Assembly (NCBI RefSeq): GCF_026914185.1
Contig: NC_070569.1
Coordinates: 2,480,001-2,544,000, forward strand
Direction: 5' to 3'
DNA length: 64,000 bases
Source of the DNA: Puccinia triticina
Taxonomy: Eukaryota > Basidiomycota > Pucciniomycetes > Pucciniales > Pucciniaceae
Shown here: one piece after another, positions 34,118 to 43,987 of the stretch
Layout: each line of letters starts with the position of its first letter
How positions within the stretch are numbered: the stretch's first letter is position 1
The notes under the pieces: generated by a model
Told to the model about the DNA's origin: nothing
The model's database searches: none
What the model saw: the letters and a program-made list of their open reading frames with translations, nothing else
Position numbers and translations under genes: made by a program

Positions 34118-34843
34118 CTAATTACCTGTGTCACCGGGTTGCTTGTCGCCTAAGAGTCCTCGGTAGGAGCTCACCACTGCGTTACTCCCACCGGTTTGGT
34201 TGTCTTCCCTTTGGGCTGGTTGGCTCCCCTTTGGGGCCACTTGTTCGGTTGGGTTCGCCGTTTCGCCTGGGGCCTTCGAGGAGGACCTTGTTTCTCGATC
34301 CGTTGGTGCTGTCGTCTTTGTCTTCTTTTTGGCGTTTTTGGAGGTGAGATTGTCGGTGACGATCTGCTGGGCGACCTGTTCTTTGACTTTGGGGGTACCT
34401 TCTGTGCCTGTTTGTGCCATTCTTCTTATTGTCTCTGATAACTCCTTGAAACGATCTGACATCACCTGCGCAAAATTTCCTTTGGGTTTTGACGGAAGGG
34501 AGTCGGCCGGAGAGGACGTTAAGGTTCTGGTCGGCAATCCTGAATCTAGTTTCTCCGGTTCCCGCCGGCGACACTGGTCTGTGGGCGGGGAACCGCAGCC
34601 GCATCTTCTCCCCCGTGCTGAGGTCTCCGCGCCTCCTGGCGCTCTGCGCCTGTAGCGCGCGTAGAGTGGGTTCATTGGGCGCTGCCTCATGGACGTTGCC
34701 CACATCCGCTTGCTCCTGTAAACTTTCATAAAACGGGGGTGAGGCTGGGAGAGGTTGGGCTGTATGAAAAACTGCGCGGATGTGGTGATGCTTCGTGCTG
34801 TAGTTAGTAGTGAAGGGTACAGCACCCACCAGTTGGCGGTCAA
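34118..34843 (-). CDS. DIRS-type element first ORF, N-terminal gag-like portion
   Basis: 241-residue ORF rich in Arg, Lys, Thr and Ser, low in order except a helix near FAQVMSDRFKELSETIRRM. It lies 59 bp upstream of the next ORF, in the same orientation. I do not recognise a domain; alternatively it is a separate small ORF or UTR. Confidence 0.35.
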   Translation of the reverse strand: MTANWWVLYPSLLTTARSITTSAQFFIQPNLSQPHPRFMKVYRSKRMWATSMRQRPMNPLYARYRRRAPGGAETSARGRRCGCGSPPTDQCRRREPEKLDSGLPTRTLTSSPADSLPSKPKGNFAQVMSDRFKELSETIRRMAQTGTEGTPKVKEQVAQQIVTDNLTSKNAKKKTKTTAPTDRETRSSSKAPGETANPTEQVAPKGSQPAQREDNQTGGSNAVVSSYRGLLGDKQPGDTGN

Positions 34844-34859
34844 TTTAAGTAGCGGACGT

Positions 34860-35640
34860 TGGATGTTGTTGAACGGTGGGGGATCCGGTTTCGTCCTACC
34901 CCCTCCCTGGAGCCCGCCAATTGCTTGATTGGGGCCTCCTTGATTTAATAATTGACCGGCCTTCTTTTGCCTGTTGCTGCGGCACAGGCTGGAGGGTCAA
35001 TCAGAGGTGCCCTCCAGGGTGTTTGGGGATTATATTCAAATTTGTGGATTGATTTTGCAAAGAGTCATAGGCAGAAACTTAGATCTTGCCTTCCAGGTTT
35101 CTGTGATTTTAATAAACTTGGATAAAAAAAAGCGTTAGCCTTTTTCAATCAGTCTGAAGTGTTTGATCTGAGTTTGCGACTGACTTTGAGCTTAGTGATC
35201 GCGAATCACTATGGTTTGAGTTGATGACGTGGTCTACGTCATTGCGTTGCACAACAGCGCAAGGCTTCTTGTGATCTGGCTCGTGCAGTTTACCTGTCAC
35301 AGTTTCAACACAAGGAATATGAATATTCAATGTGCGCTTTCTAGTGAGTGTACTCAAGTACTACTCACCGATGGTACTCCTCTTAAGAGAGGGACTAGGA
35401 TTCCAACAACAATCTCACGGGGACCAAAGGGTAATTGAACTGGTGATGGTTGTGGTTTGCTGGTACCACACTTAGAAGGACTGTGAATAAGCAACAAGCC
35501 TCGTATTTGAAATTAGCCAGAATAGTGGCTTGATCAAGTCTGATTCCAAGTTCGTCAGACAAGAATGAGAGGTTGTTTTCTATGTAGCCCATCTTGATAC
35601 AAGGATCAAGTATCATTGCACATGAAATGGGCTGGGGAGA
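34860..35640. other. Right interior of the putative hAT block, nothing recognised
   Basis: No ORF or RNA supported. A short inverted repeat around TTGATACAAGGATCAAG (about 35594) was noted. Confidence 0.35.
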
Positions 35641-35836
35641 CCGGGTACCCGCGGATATACCCTGTATCCGCCGGTACCCTCCGGGTAAAATACCCGCGCA
35701 TGACCATGTACCCGACCCGGTAACCGCGGGTATTTCCATGGGAGCATCATCCACTGATGTTCCGCTTGGGTATTCCCGACGGGTATTACCACGGCCGGGC
35801 TGGAGGCACTCGGGTATCACCCGGGGTCCAGCCCTG
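35641..35836. repeat. Subterminal GGGTACCCG-type repeats of the hAT-like block
   Basis: Several GGTACCC/GGGTA motifs within 190 bp of the terminus, mirrored in weaker form at 26140-26215 and in the small hAT MITE at 58003-58832. Clustered subterminal motifs are typical transposase binding regions in hAT elements. Confidence 0.55.
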
Positions 35837-35844
35837 GCCGCAAG

Positions 35845-35935
35845 CGACTTCCCCTTTGGCAATCAGCGCCTGAAACCGGTGACCGAGGTGAAATGGTTGG
35901 GAGTTTGGCTTGATAGCAAACTTTTGTTCAACAGG
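35845..35935 (+). pseudogene. LINE ORF2 piece 4 (RT thumb)
   Basis: Reads SDFPFGNQRLKPVTEVKWLGVWLDSKLLFNR, the typical post-RT block of Tad/I LINEs. It is cut at 35935 by the tRNA-bearing insertion and continues at 36156 as NFRALEEKSHKTF in the same frame. Confidence 0.85.
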
Positions 35936-36150
35936 TGTAGAGACTGTAAAATGAAGATGTGTCTGGTGAGAGTTGAACTCACGACCTCAGCTATGCTGAG
36001 ACACATACTAGAGTGCTGCCTTTACCAACTAAACTACAGACACTTGTGGCTGCCAGCTGGGTGGTTGGTTGGTAGTGCTCATGGGTCGATCCAACAGCCC
36101 TCCATACTGTGGTGATACATCATGGTAGCAGACTAACAGACAACTCAACA
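35936..36150. mobile_element. 215-bp LTR-shaped insertion carrying a tRNA-like gene
   Basis: It begins TGTAGAG and ends CAACA, flanked by ACAGG on both sides (35931-35935 and 36151-36155; the match extends to CAACAGG). TG...CA ends with a 5-bp duplication are LTR hallmarks, so this reads as a solo LTR; a tRNA-derived SINE with a 7-bp duplication is the alternative. Removing it restores the LINE frame. The tRNA-like gene lies inside on the minus strand. Confidence 0.7.
35958..36043 (-). tRNA. tRNA-like gene, isotype unresolved
   Basis: 86 nt. The acceptor stem pairs perfectly over 7 bp (GTGTCTG with CAGACAC), and the T arm is perfect (GTGAG-TTCAACT-CTCAC). Both pol III boxes are intact: A box TAGTTTAGTTGG and B box GTTCAACTC. 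The D stem is weak. The middle is ambiguous: either a short intron in the anticodon arm (CAGC...GCTG pairing before a normal AGGTC variable loop), or a class II layout with a CTCAG/CTGAG variable arm. I could not assign the anticodon; it may be a pseudogene. Confidence 0.65.
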
Positions 36151-36155
36151 ACAGG

Positions 36156-37351
36156 AACTTCAGAGCTCTGGAAGAAAAATCTCACAAAACTTTCAATCAG
36201 CTAAGGATATTTGGAAATTCCCGCTGGTGTGCAAAGGAGGCGGATAGAGTAAAACTGATCCAAAGCGTCTTCTTTCCTAGGATTCTTTATGGGGCTGCCT
36301 TGTGGGCCACGCAGCCTAACAGAGCTAAGGTTGCAGCCTTGGCCTTGAAGGTCAACCGACTCGCAGGAATCTTCTCACTCGGAGCTTTCAGATCGACGTC
36401 AAGCAAATTCATCCAGGATAGATCAGCAGCACCGGATTTTATGTTTGAAATCACCACAACTAGTTTCTCTTTCTTCTATAGGAAGATCGTGGTAACAAAG
36501 GCTAATAATACTATACAATCCTTCATCTTGTGCAGCAGAGCAGATACAGCTGCCCGTTTTGCGGATTCGGCAAGGAATGGACTTGCCTCACATGTTGTGG
36601 ATCAAGCGCTGGCGATGGATCCGGAGGCTGTCAGGCTGCCTTTCAACTTCAGGATGGGCCCTTCAAGAGTCCTGGAGTTCATAAACTTAGATTCCTCCAA
36701 GGAAGATGCAATTATTTCTGTTAAGTCCATCCTTTAATCTTTCAGTGACGACCCAAGGACCCTGATCATCTTCAGTGACGGGTCTTTTCACCCGGAGAAG
36801 GGGGGCGCTGGAGCAGCGGTCTGTCCAAGTTTGAATGTGTTCAGCTCCTTTTTGCTTGGGGGTAACACCCTTGTATCTAACCATGAGAGCAAGGCAGCGG
36901 GAGTCCTTGCTGCAGTCAGATTGGACCGAGAACTATGTGCGGAAGCCACTCAACACATCATGATATTTGTGGACAATCAAGGGGTTATCAGAAGGACTAT
37001 CGACCCCTTGGCCCCCAAACCTGGACAGCGACTATTTCTTGAAATTGACAAAGCCTTATCAATGCTCCCGGATATATTGAAGGTAGCATTTGTCTGGTAC
37101 CCAGGTCATAAAGATATCATGGGAAATGAACTGGCGGATGAACTGGCTAGAGAAGCGCTTGAGTCCCCGTCAGCGCAACTCTTGACGGTCAAGAGCAACT
37201 ACAAGAAGGTCCAACAAGCCGCTCTGATGGGCCCTCCCTCCAAGAAATTGCAATCCTTGGGTCTCCACATTGCCTTTAGCTCCCTTATAAACCAGCTTGC
37301 TTCAGGTCATTGCGCACTGAATTACCATTTTTTTCGCATCCACAGGACTTT
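36156..37351 (+). pseudogene. LINE ORF2 piece 5: RT end and RNase H
   Basis: Resumes NFRALEEKSHKTF, FGNSRWCAKEADRVKLIQ and LYGAALWATQPNRAK (36150-36330), with stops. The RNase H domain follows from 36770 with its acidic set: IIFSDGSF, NHESKAAGVLAA, IMIFVDNQGVI, and ELADELAREA, all four acidic residues present. The open reading stops at 37353 where the next insertion falls, with a likely one-base slip in the T-run at about 37327. RNase H after RT supports Tad/I-type assignment. Confidence 0.85.
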
Positions 37352-37992
37352 CTGACAGCTCTGTTTATGAAGCTTAGGGCAAAAACCCGTCAAAAATAAG
37401 GGTCTTGGGCCCTAGCACTATAACTGTGCTGATGTAAACACTAGTAATGCAAATTACTAAACTTGTTACGTGGTAAATATGGCCACTACAAGGGTTTTTA
37501 AACACTCTTAAAAAGAGGAGGATTTATCATGTAATTAATAATATATAATTATTAATTACAGGGAATAAATTTGGCGTAAAAAGTAGGTGGTAAGCGCTTA
37601 AGCTGATTGGCTGCTTGTCAGAGGTGGAGGTCTTACGGCAACTACTTATAAGGATCAAGCTCTAAATATGCCAATAAGGGATTTTGGATATTTAAAAGGT
37701 TTAATCCAGTGGATTTTGCACGCTGGGGATGGTTTAAAGGGAAAAGGGGCTACAGGAGTAGCAGAGGAGAATATTCACGGCAAACTTACAGTTTATGGGC
37801 GGTGAATGGTCTGGGGGATCTTTTCCTGAGGGCCAAATAGGCCTCTATTTATAGAGGGGACTTCAGTGGGCGGAACCACTAAGTCCTTTGCTCCCAATGG
37901 GAGTATCCTGAGGTGTACACGTGAACCAGACTTGGCTGTGGGTATTTTATTTGTATTATAATAGACTAATTTCCCTGACTCTGTCACATGAC

Positions 37993-39199
37993 CACCAGGA
38001 AAAAAAAATAGTCACTTGATGGCAAGTGACATGATGCAGCTTTGGTTTACGCTCCAGAGCTACTCCAGCGCTGCTCCAAGTCTGCTCCACCAGCACTTGT
38101 AGAGCTTGCAGGACTGCAACAGAGCACTCAATGTGGCACAGTCAGCTGATCCTAATTTTTTTCCCAGGAACAGCTGATGCTCATCATAAGCTGAGCAGTA
38201 GGCATTGACTGAGCCTGGGCCAAAGCTGAGCATTGGCTGAGCCTGGGCCACAGCTGAGCATTGGATATTCCAAGCCTGATACAAACTCAAGTGTCAGCTG
38301 GACCAAGAATATTCCAAATCTGAGCATCAGCTTAGCCAACAATGGTCCAAAGCTGAGCATCATCTTGGAAAAGGCTTGTGCAGAGCTTAGGATCAGCTGG
38401 GACAATACTGTTCCAAAGATTAACACCAGCTGGGCCAAAACTTTTCAAAAGCTGAGCATCAGCTGAGCCAATGCTGGTATAAAGCTGAGCATTGGCTGAG
38501 CCAAGGCTGTTCTAAAGCTGAGTATCAGATGTTTTAAGACTATTCAAAAGATTAATATCACCTGAGCCAAGGCTGTTCCACAGCTGAGCATCAGCTGAGC
38601 CAAGGCTGGTCCACAGCTGAGCATCAGCTGAGCCAAGGCTGGTCCACAGCTGAGCATCAGCTGAGACAAGGCTGGTCCACAGCTGAGCATTGTCTTAGCC
38701 AAGGTTGGTCCACAGCTGAGCATCAGCTGAGCCAAGGCTGGTCCACAGATGAGCATAAGCTGTTACAGGAGTGGTCAGACTCAGAATCTGAGCATTGGCT
38801 GGGCCGAGATTTATCCAAAGCTGAAAATCAGCTGAGCCAATACTGGTCCAAAGCTGAGCATTGGCTGGGCCAATGATAGTCCTAGTATGAGTCTAAGATG
38901 AGCCATGAGTGGAAAAAAGCTGAAACACAGCTGGGCCAGGACTGGTTCTGATCTGGGCAACAAAGCTGAGCATGAGCTGGGCAACAAAGCTGAGCATAAG
39001 CTTGGAGCTAAAGCTGAGTATCAGCTGACCAGAAATGGGGATCAGTGGTGCCCATTGAAAACTGAGGATCTCCTGTGGAAATTCTGAAAGTGGTTAGATG
39101 GTGGGTAGATGATGGGTAGATGGTGGGTAGATGATGGGTAGCCCGCTGGAACTGGCATGATGTCACTTGTCATCAAGTGACTATTTTTTTTTCCTGGTG
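37993..39199. mobile_element. CACTA-like element (CACCAGGAAA ends) filled with a minisatellite
   Basis: 1,207 bp; ends CACCAGGAAAAAAAAATAG and its complement, extended inward by TCACTTGATG. GAC duplication at 37990-37992 and 39200-39202. The interior is almost wholly a minisatellite. No transposase. Confidence 0.8.
38190..39010 (-). repeat. 33-bp minisatellite inside the CACTA-like element
   Basis: Degenerate tandem units of about 33 bp around GAGCATCAGCTGAGCCAAGG plus CTGGTCCACAGCT. Because 33 is divisible by 3, one minus-strand frame stays open and gives an 11-residue repeat (LMLSCGPALAQ), which is a by-product rather than a gene. Confidence 0.85.
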
Positions 39200-39555
39200 G
39201 ACATGTTTATAACCAATTGTCATGTGAAAGAGCTTCAGTAGAAGTCTACATAATACTTTCACAGGGTATTTTTACACAAGTAATATTACTCTTTAATGTA
39301 CAACAGTTTATTTTTATGTACTTTTTTTATTTTACTAATTTTTTGTATGTAATACTATTTTTGGGCGCTTTCTGGGGCCAATTCTTATTTATACAATTAG
39401 TACATGAAGGAATAGGAATAAGGGGTTACTTTGAGTGGGTGACCCTTCTTAATTTATGATGAGGAATCTGATTCTGCAATAATAATTTAATAATTATTAT
39501 TATTTACTAAGTTATTGCAGTCTTTTGGATACTTGATGGATCTCTAAGGCTGACA

Positions 39556-39788
39556 CTTTTGACCCCCTCTGCCCCAATTGCGGGGCTAGGGAAACAGTAG
39601 TTCATTTCATGAACTTTTGCCCACAGGCCAGGTGCCCCAGGGTGTCTCTTAGGAGGAACTTACAATCTCTTCGGATTCGCTTCAAAGCAGAACAGCTTGA
39701 TTTGGTCCTCGGCAACCGGAAGGCTGAAGCTGCCTTGGCAAGATTTCTTCAAGACTCAAGACGATTCTCGGATCATTTTCCCAAATAA
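39556..39788 (+). pseudogene. LINE ORF2 piece 6 (C-terminal zinc motif)
   Basis: Reads TFDPLCPNCGARETVVHFMNFC, the CCHC motif that ends ORF2 of Tad/I-type LINEs, followed by about 45 residues to a stop at 39786-39788. The terminal part (from 39670) is duplicated in inverted form at 41500-41615. Confidence 0.85.
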
Positions 39789-41615
39789 CTACTCCCCCCC
39801 TCCAATTCCCTTTTCCCTTTTCTTTCCTGATTTTGTTTTCCTCAAATCTTTAAATGGATGTACTTTGCGCACTGCAAAAAACTCGTTGCGCACTGCATGG
39901 GGCGTCCACTCGACGTCCCGGCCACAGTGTGCGGTAGCTCAAAACGCTTCGCGCACTGCAAACGCAAAACTATGAAATTCTCACTTTTTTTTCTGCCAGC
40001 CGGCAGAGGGGATTTTTCCTGCTCCTCCATCAAATTCTTGGAGGATTTGGAGCCCCCAGCTGGACACAAAAAAAGGATGAATAATAAACACAAAAAATAA
40101 CCTGAGCGCAGGCTCCCGCTCCCCCGGGAGCGCTCCTGCAGGGCTTTCAACCTGCCAAATACTCACGGATTGGGTACACAGCCCCTCAAAAACAAAGTTC
40201 GAGGGGCAGAAGCTCCGGAGGCCGTACTGATGGCCGGCACAGCCCGGTCATTGAGCGGCGTCTACACACTGGATCCCCAGATGACCGGCCAGGTGCAGTG
40301 CAGATTACCGGTCATCAAGGGGAATATGTACTCCTCTCGATGACAGGGTTGCTCCGGTCATTGGAAGGAGCACATACTTTACTCAATGACTGAGTCCACC
40401 CCAGTCATGGAGAGGAGTAAACACTTGCCTCGATGACCGGGTCCGTTCCGGTCATTGAGAGTAGTGTTTTGACCGGAACGGACCCGGTCTTTGAGAGGAG
40501 TGCAAACGCTCCTTGATGACTGGGTCTGCTCCGGTCATTGAGAGTATAACATACTCCCCTCGCCGGTCATCAAGGAGTAAACACTGCCCTCAATGACCGG
40601 GTCCGGCTCCTCTCGTTGACCAGAGAGGACCCGTTCATTGAGGGGCTATTCTGGACATCATCAAGAGGGAGTGCATCCTCCCCTTAATGACCAGTTTGTT
40701 CTGGTAATCGAGAGGAGTGTTTCTCTCCTCTCAATGACCAGAACGGACCCGTTCATTGAGAGGAGTGTTTCTCTCCTCTCAATGACCAGAACGGACCCGG
40801 TCATCGAGAGGAGTGTTTCTCTCCTCTCAATGACCAGAACGGACCCGGTCATTGAGGCAAGTGTTTACTCCTCTCCATGACTGGGGTGGACTCGGTCATT
40901 GAGTAAAGTATGTGCTCCTTCCAATGACCGGAGCAACCCTGTCATCGAGAGGAGTACATATTCCCCTTGATGACCGGTAATCTGCACTGCACCTGGCCGG
41001 TCATCTGGGGATCCAGTGTGTAGACGCCGCTCAATGACCGGGCTGTGCCGGCCATCGGTACGGCCTCCGGAGCTTCTGCCCCTCGAACTTTGTTTTTGAG
41101 GGGCTGTGTACCCAATCCGTGAGTATTTGGCAGGTTGAAAGCCCTGCAGGAGCGCTCCCGGGGGAGCGGGAGCCTGCGCTCAGGTTATTTTTTGTGTTTA
41201 TTATTCATCCTTTTTTTGTGTCCAGCTGGGGGCTCCAAATCCTCCAAGAATTTGATGGAGGAGCAGGAAAAATCCCCTCTGCCGGCTGGCAGAAAAAAAA
41301 GTGAGAATTTCATAGTTTTGCGTTTGCAGTGCGCGAAGCGTTTTGAGCTACCGCACACTGTGGCCGGGACGTCGAGTGGACGCCCCATGCAGTGCGCAAC
41401 AAGTTTTTTGCAGTGCGCAAAGTACATCCATTTAAAGATTTGAGGAAAACAAAATCAGGAAAGAAAAGGGAAAAGGGAATTGGAGGGGGGGAGTAGTTAT
41501 TTGGGAAAATGATCCGAGAATCGTCTTGAGTCTTGAAGAAATCTTGCCAAGGCAGCTTCAGCCTTCCGGTTGCCGAGGACCAAATCAAGCTGTTCTGCTT
41601 TGAAGCAAATCAGAA
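39670..41615. repeat. Large palindrome that includes the LINE 3' end
   Basis: Arms of about 785 bp (39670 to about 40455, and about 40830 to 41615) are nearly identical in inverted orientation around a centre at 40642/40643. They contain, outside in, the LINE ORF2 end and 3' UTR, then a foldback terminus resembling that of 56501-57027 (TACTTTGCGCACTGC, ACTCGTTGCGCACTG), then ACCGGTCAT-type satellite. The loop is more satellite. The inverted copy of LINE sequence cannot come from simple insertion of one element. Confidence 0.85.
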
Positions 41616-42777
41616 CCGGTCATCGAGGGTCATAACACCTCCTCTCAATGGCCGGTGTATACCGGTCATCAAGGAGGGTAACATCTCCTCTTGATGACCG
41701 GTCTGACCGGTCATCAAGGGGAATAACAAATTCTCTGGATGACCGGTGTGTACCAGTCATTGAGGGGAGGTGCTACCCCTCTTGATGACCGGTCTCTACC
41801 GGCCATCAAGGGGACTCACACCTCCTCTTGTTGACCAGTATACACCGGTCATCCAGAGGATGTGTTATTCCCCTTGATGACTAGTGTGTACCGGTCATCA
41901 AGGGGAGGTGCTACTCCTCCCAATGACCGACACAGACCGGTCATCAAGGGTAATAACACCTCCTCTCAATGACCGGCCATCACCAGTCATCAAGGGGAGT
42001 AACATCTATCAATGACCGGTCTGTGCCGGTCATCAAGGGGAGGAGGAGTAGCACCTCCCCTCGATGACCGGTCTGTGCCGGTCATCAAGGGGAGGAGGAG
42101 TAGCACCTCCCCTCGATGACCGGTCTGTGCCGGTCATTGGGAGGAGTAGCACCTCCCCTTGATGACCGGTACACACTGGTTATGGAGGGGAATAACACCT
42201 CCTCTGGATGACTGGTGTATACCGGTCAGCAAGAGGAGGTGTGAGTCCCCTCAATGACCGGTAAAGACCGGTCATCGAGAGGAGTAGCACCTCCCCTCCG
42301 TGACCGGTACACACCGGTCATCCAGAGAAGTTGTTATTCCCCTCGATGACCGATCTGACCAGTCATTGAGAGGAGATGTTACTCCCCTTGATGACTGGTG
42401 ATGGCCGGTCATTGAGAGGAGGTGTTATTACCCTCAATGACCGGTCTGTGTTGGTCATCGGGAGGAGTAGCACCTCCCCTCTTGACCGGTACACATTGGT
42501 CATCCAGAGAAGTTGTTATTCCCCTTGATGACCAGTCTGACCAGTCATTGGGAGGAGGTGCTACTCCCCTTGGCGACCAGCACAGACCGGTCATCAAGAG
42601 GAGATGTTACTCCCCTCAATGACCGGTGATGGCCGGTCATTGAGAGGTGTTATTACCCTCGATGACCGGTCTGTACCGGTCATTGGGGGGTGTGACTGAT
42701 GACCAGTCCGTGCCGGTCATTGAGAGGTGTGAGTCCCCTCGATGACCGGTCCAACTGATCATTGAGAGGTGTGATTG
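41616..42777. repeat. ACCGGTCAT palindromic satellite of S1
   Basis: Dozens of short inverted units, ATGACCGGT...ACCGGTCAT, separated alternately by 6-10 bp and by GAGGGGAGT-type spacers. Each unit is self-complementary. The same satellite fills S2, S3, the small foldback at 56501-57027 and the palindrome at 39.7-41.6 kb. Confidence 0.9.
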
Positions 42778-43122
42778 TTGTGGGCACTCCAAAAAAAAGG
42801 AGAGTTGGAATGGAGTGCACCCCAGTGCACTCCATTTGGTATTGGGCAGCTGGAGTGCAAAGCCAAAATCCTTCACTGAAAAGGTGGAGTGCTTGGGCTT
42901 GCACTCCATTGTTTTTGGAGTGCATCTAGCTGCACTCCCCTATTTTGGTCAATTTTGGAGTACCCAGTTGTGTACTCCAATAAACATGGAGTGCTCATCT
43001 GGGGATTCCATGTTTTGGGAGTACAAAATCAAGGCACTCCAACTTTTTTGGAGTGCTGGCCCCCCAAAGCCAAAAATGTGGAGTGCACAAAGTAAAAGTT
43101 TGGAGTGCATTTAGGCTGACCC
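42778..43122. repeat. S1 right arm (beta)
   Basis: An array of GGAGTGCA/TGCACTCC motifs ending GGAGTGCATTTAGGCTGACCC. It is nearly identical in inverted orientation to 45441-45785 (the left arm of S2). Confidence 0.85.
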
Positions 43123-43267
43123 AAAAAGAATTCACCCACATGGGATTTTCCATGATGCAAGATGTGACTTCCTGCGGATATTCAAGTCCTGAAGCGGTGC
43201 TGCTGGATGTTTCCAAATTGACACCAATCCACCCACCGGTTTGCCATCTATCCCCGCTTCCCCATCC

Positions 43268-43468
43268 AACGCTGAAACAAGTACAATACATGGAGCGTAT
43301 CTGGTAAACGTTTTTCATTGAAGATGGAGACCTACATGTCCTATTTGTTGTTTTCAGCCATCCTATACATAACCAGGGCTAAAAACAAAAAATAGGACTT
43401 GTAGGTCTGTAACTTCAATGAAAAACGTTTACCAGATACCCTCCATGTATTGTATTTGTTTCAGCGTT
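43268..43468. mobile_element. 201-bp MITE with 9-bp TSD
   Basis: Near-perfect palindrome with ends AACGCTGAAACAA.../...TTGTTTCAGCGTT, flanked by (T/G)CCCCATCC (43259-43267 and 43469-43477), 8 of 9 identical. Size, palindromy and TSD suggest a MULE-derived MITE. Confidence 0.85.
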
Positions 43469-43621
43469 GCCCCATCCATCCACTGATTCCTCCCCAGTTC
43501 TCCATCAATACGCAAAAAGAATTTTTACCTTGACGCTCTGCCTGCTTCCCTCAAGCCATCATGGCAGCAATCTATCCTGCTCCGCTTGATTCAACTGATC
43601 CCCTCCTAGGTAGGCAATGAT

Positions 43622-43987
43622 ATGATTGATTCCGCTCCACCCATCCAACAAGTCATCACTGACCATGTCTTGCCTCAGGAGAATAAAAAGCCCGTCAAGA
43701 AAGTTGCCTCAGTCAGAAAGAAGTCAATCAAGAAATTTTGGTCGACCGATCTCAATCAAATGGCTCTCCAAAGTCTTGGCTTGACTCTAGGGGTTGTTAC
43801 TAAGCTTCATGTCAATGATTGTGATCACAATTTGGTTTCTCTCAGATATCTACCTTTTTCTCTGCCTTCTTGGCTCCAAGTTTCCTTCTTGATGAAAATT
43901 TCCTCCTCTTTTCCTTCTTGCTTGAACCTTTCTGAGCGCGATATCTTACATTATGATCTGTGTTTTTTGTGTATGTTGTGCCTGTAA
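43622..43987 (+). pseudogene. Unrecognised coding-like fragment
   Basis: 121 codons, MIDSAPPIQQVITDHVLPQE, then a basic block (KKPVKKVASVRKKSIKKFW) and NQMALQSLGLTLGVV. The first half looks protein-like; the second half becomes Leu/Ser/Phe-rich and may be non-coding. I do not recognise it. Confidence 0.25.

Larger units (their letters stand above)
26116..35836. mobile_element. Putative hAT-like insertion block (9.7 kb, composite)
   Basis: The ends are inverted (TAGGGCTGGACCCCGGG at 26116 and CCCGGGGTCCAGCCCTG ending 35836), with GGGTACCCG-type palindromes just inside. Flanking octamers CCCGTGGG (26108-26115) and GCCGCAAG (35837-35844) match at only 4 of 8 positions, the differences being mostly transitions. 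Deleting the block with either octamer restores the LINE frame (KTP..DFPF). No hAT transposase was seen. Inside are a CACTA-like palindrome, a GC-rich gene-like stretch and a DIRS-type element. Two abutting elements remain a possible alternative. Confidence 0.5.
37358..39549. mobile_element. Unclassified insertion in LINE ORF2 (CTGACA duplication)
   Basis: Flanked by CTGACA at 37352-37357 and 39550-39555. About 1 kb of its own AT-rich sequence surrounds a nested CACTA-like element. A perfect AT palindrome (core TAATTAATAATATATAATTA) is at about 37534-37561, and another AT-rich inverted sequence at about 39478-39510. The ends are not obviously inverted, so the class is unknown. Confidence 0.5.
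11093..43122. mobile_element. S1: satellite-bearing inverted-repeat element inflated to 32 kb by nested insertions
   Basis: The left end (GGGTCAGCCTAAATGCAC at 11093) and right end (its complement ending 43122) are flanked by the same 8 bp, AAAAAGAA (11085-11092 and 43123-43130). The two arms differ in detail: arm alpha at the left, arm beta at the right. The same pair alpha/beta bounds the uninterrupted 2.1 kb element S2 (45441-47549) in the opposite orientation, which independently supports reading S1 as one element. Its own parts are 11093-11159, 12306-12567 and 41616-43122. Everything between is later insertion. The arms are arrays of GGAGTGCA/TGCACTCC motifs. No transposase is present; the 8-9 bp TSD suggests MULE-like mobilisation. 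Confidence 0.75.

Noticed and set aside
38184..38756. Minus-strand ORFs with an 11-residue repeat
   Set aside because: Produced by the 33-bp minisatellite length; no start context or flanking coding sequence.
39697..41588. Paired ORFs at 39697-39975 (+) and 41310-41588 (-) as two genes
   Set aside because: They are the same out-of-frame reading in the two arms of the palindrome.
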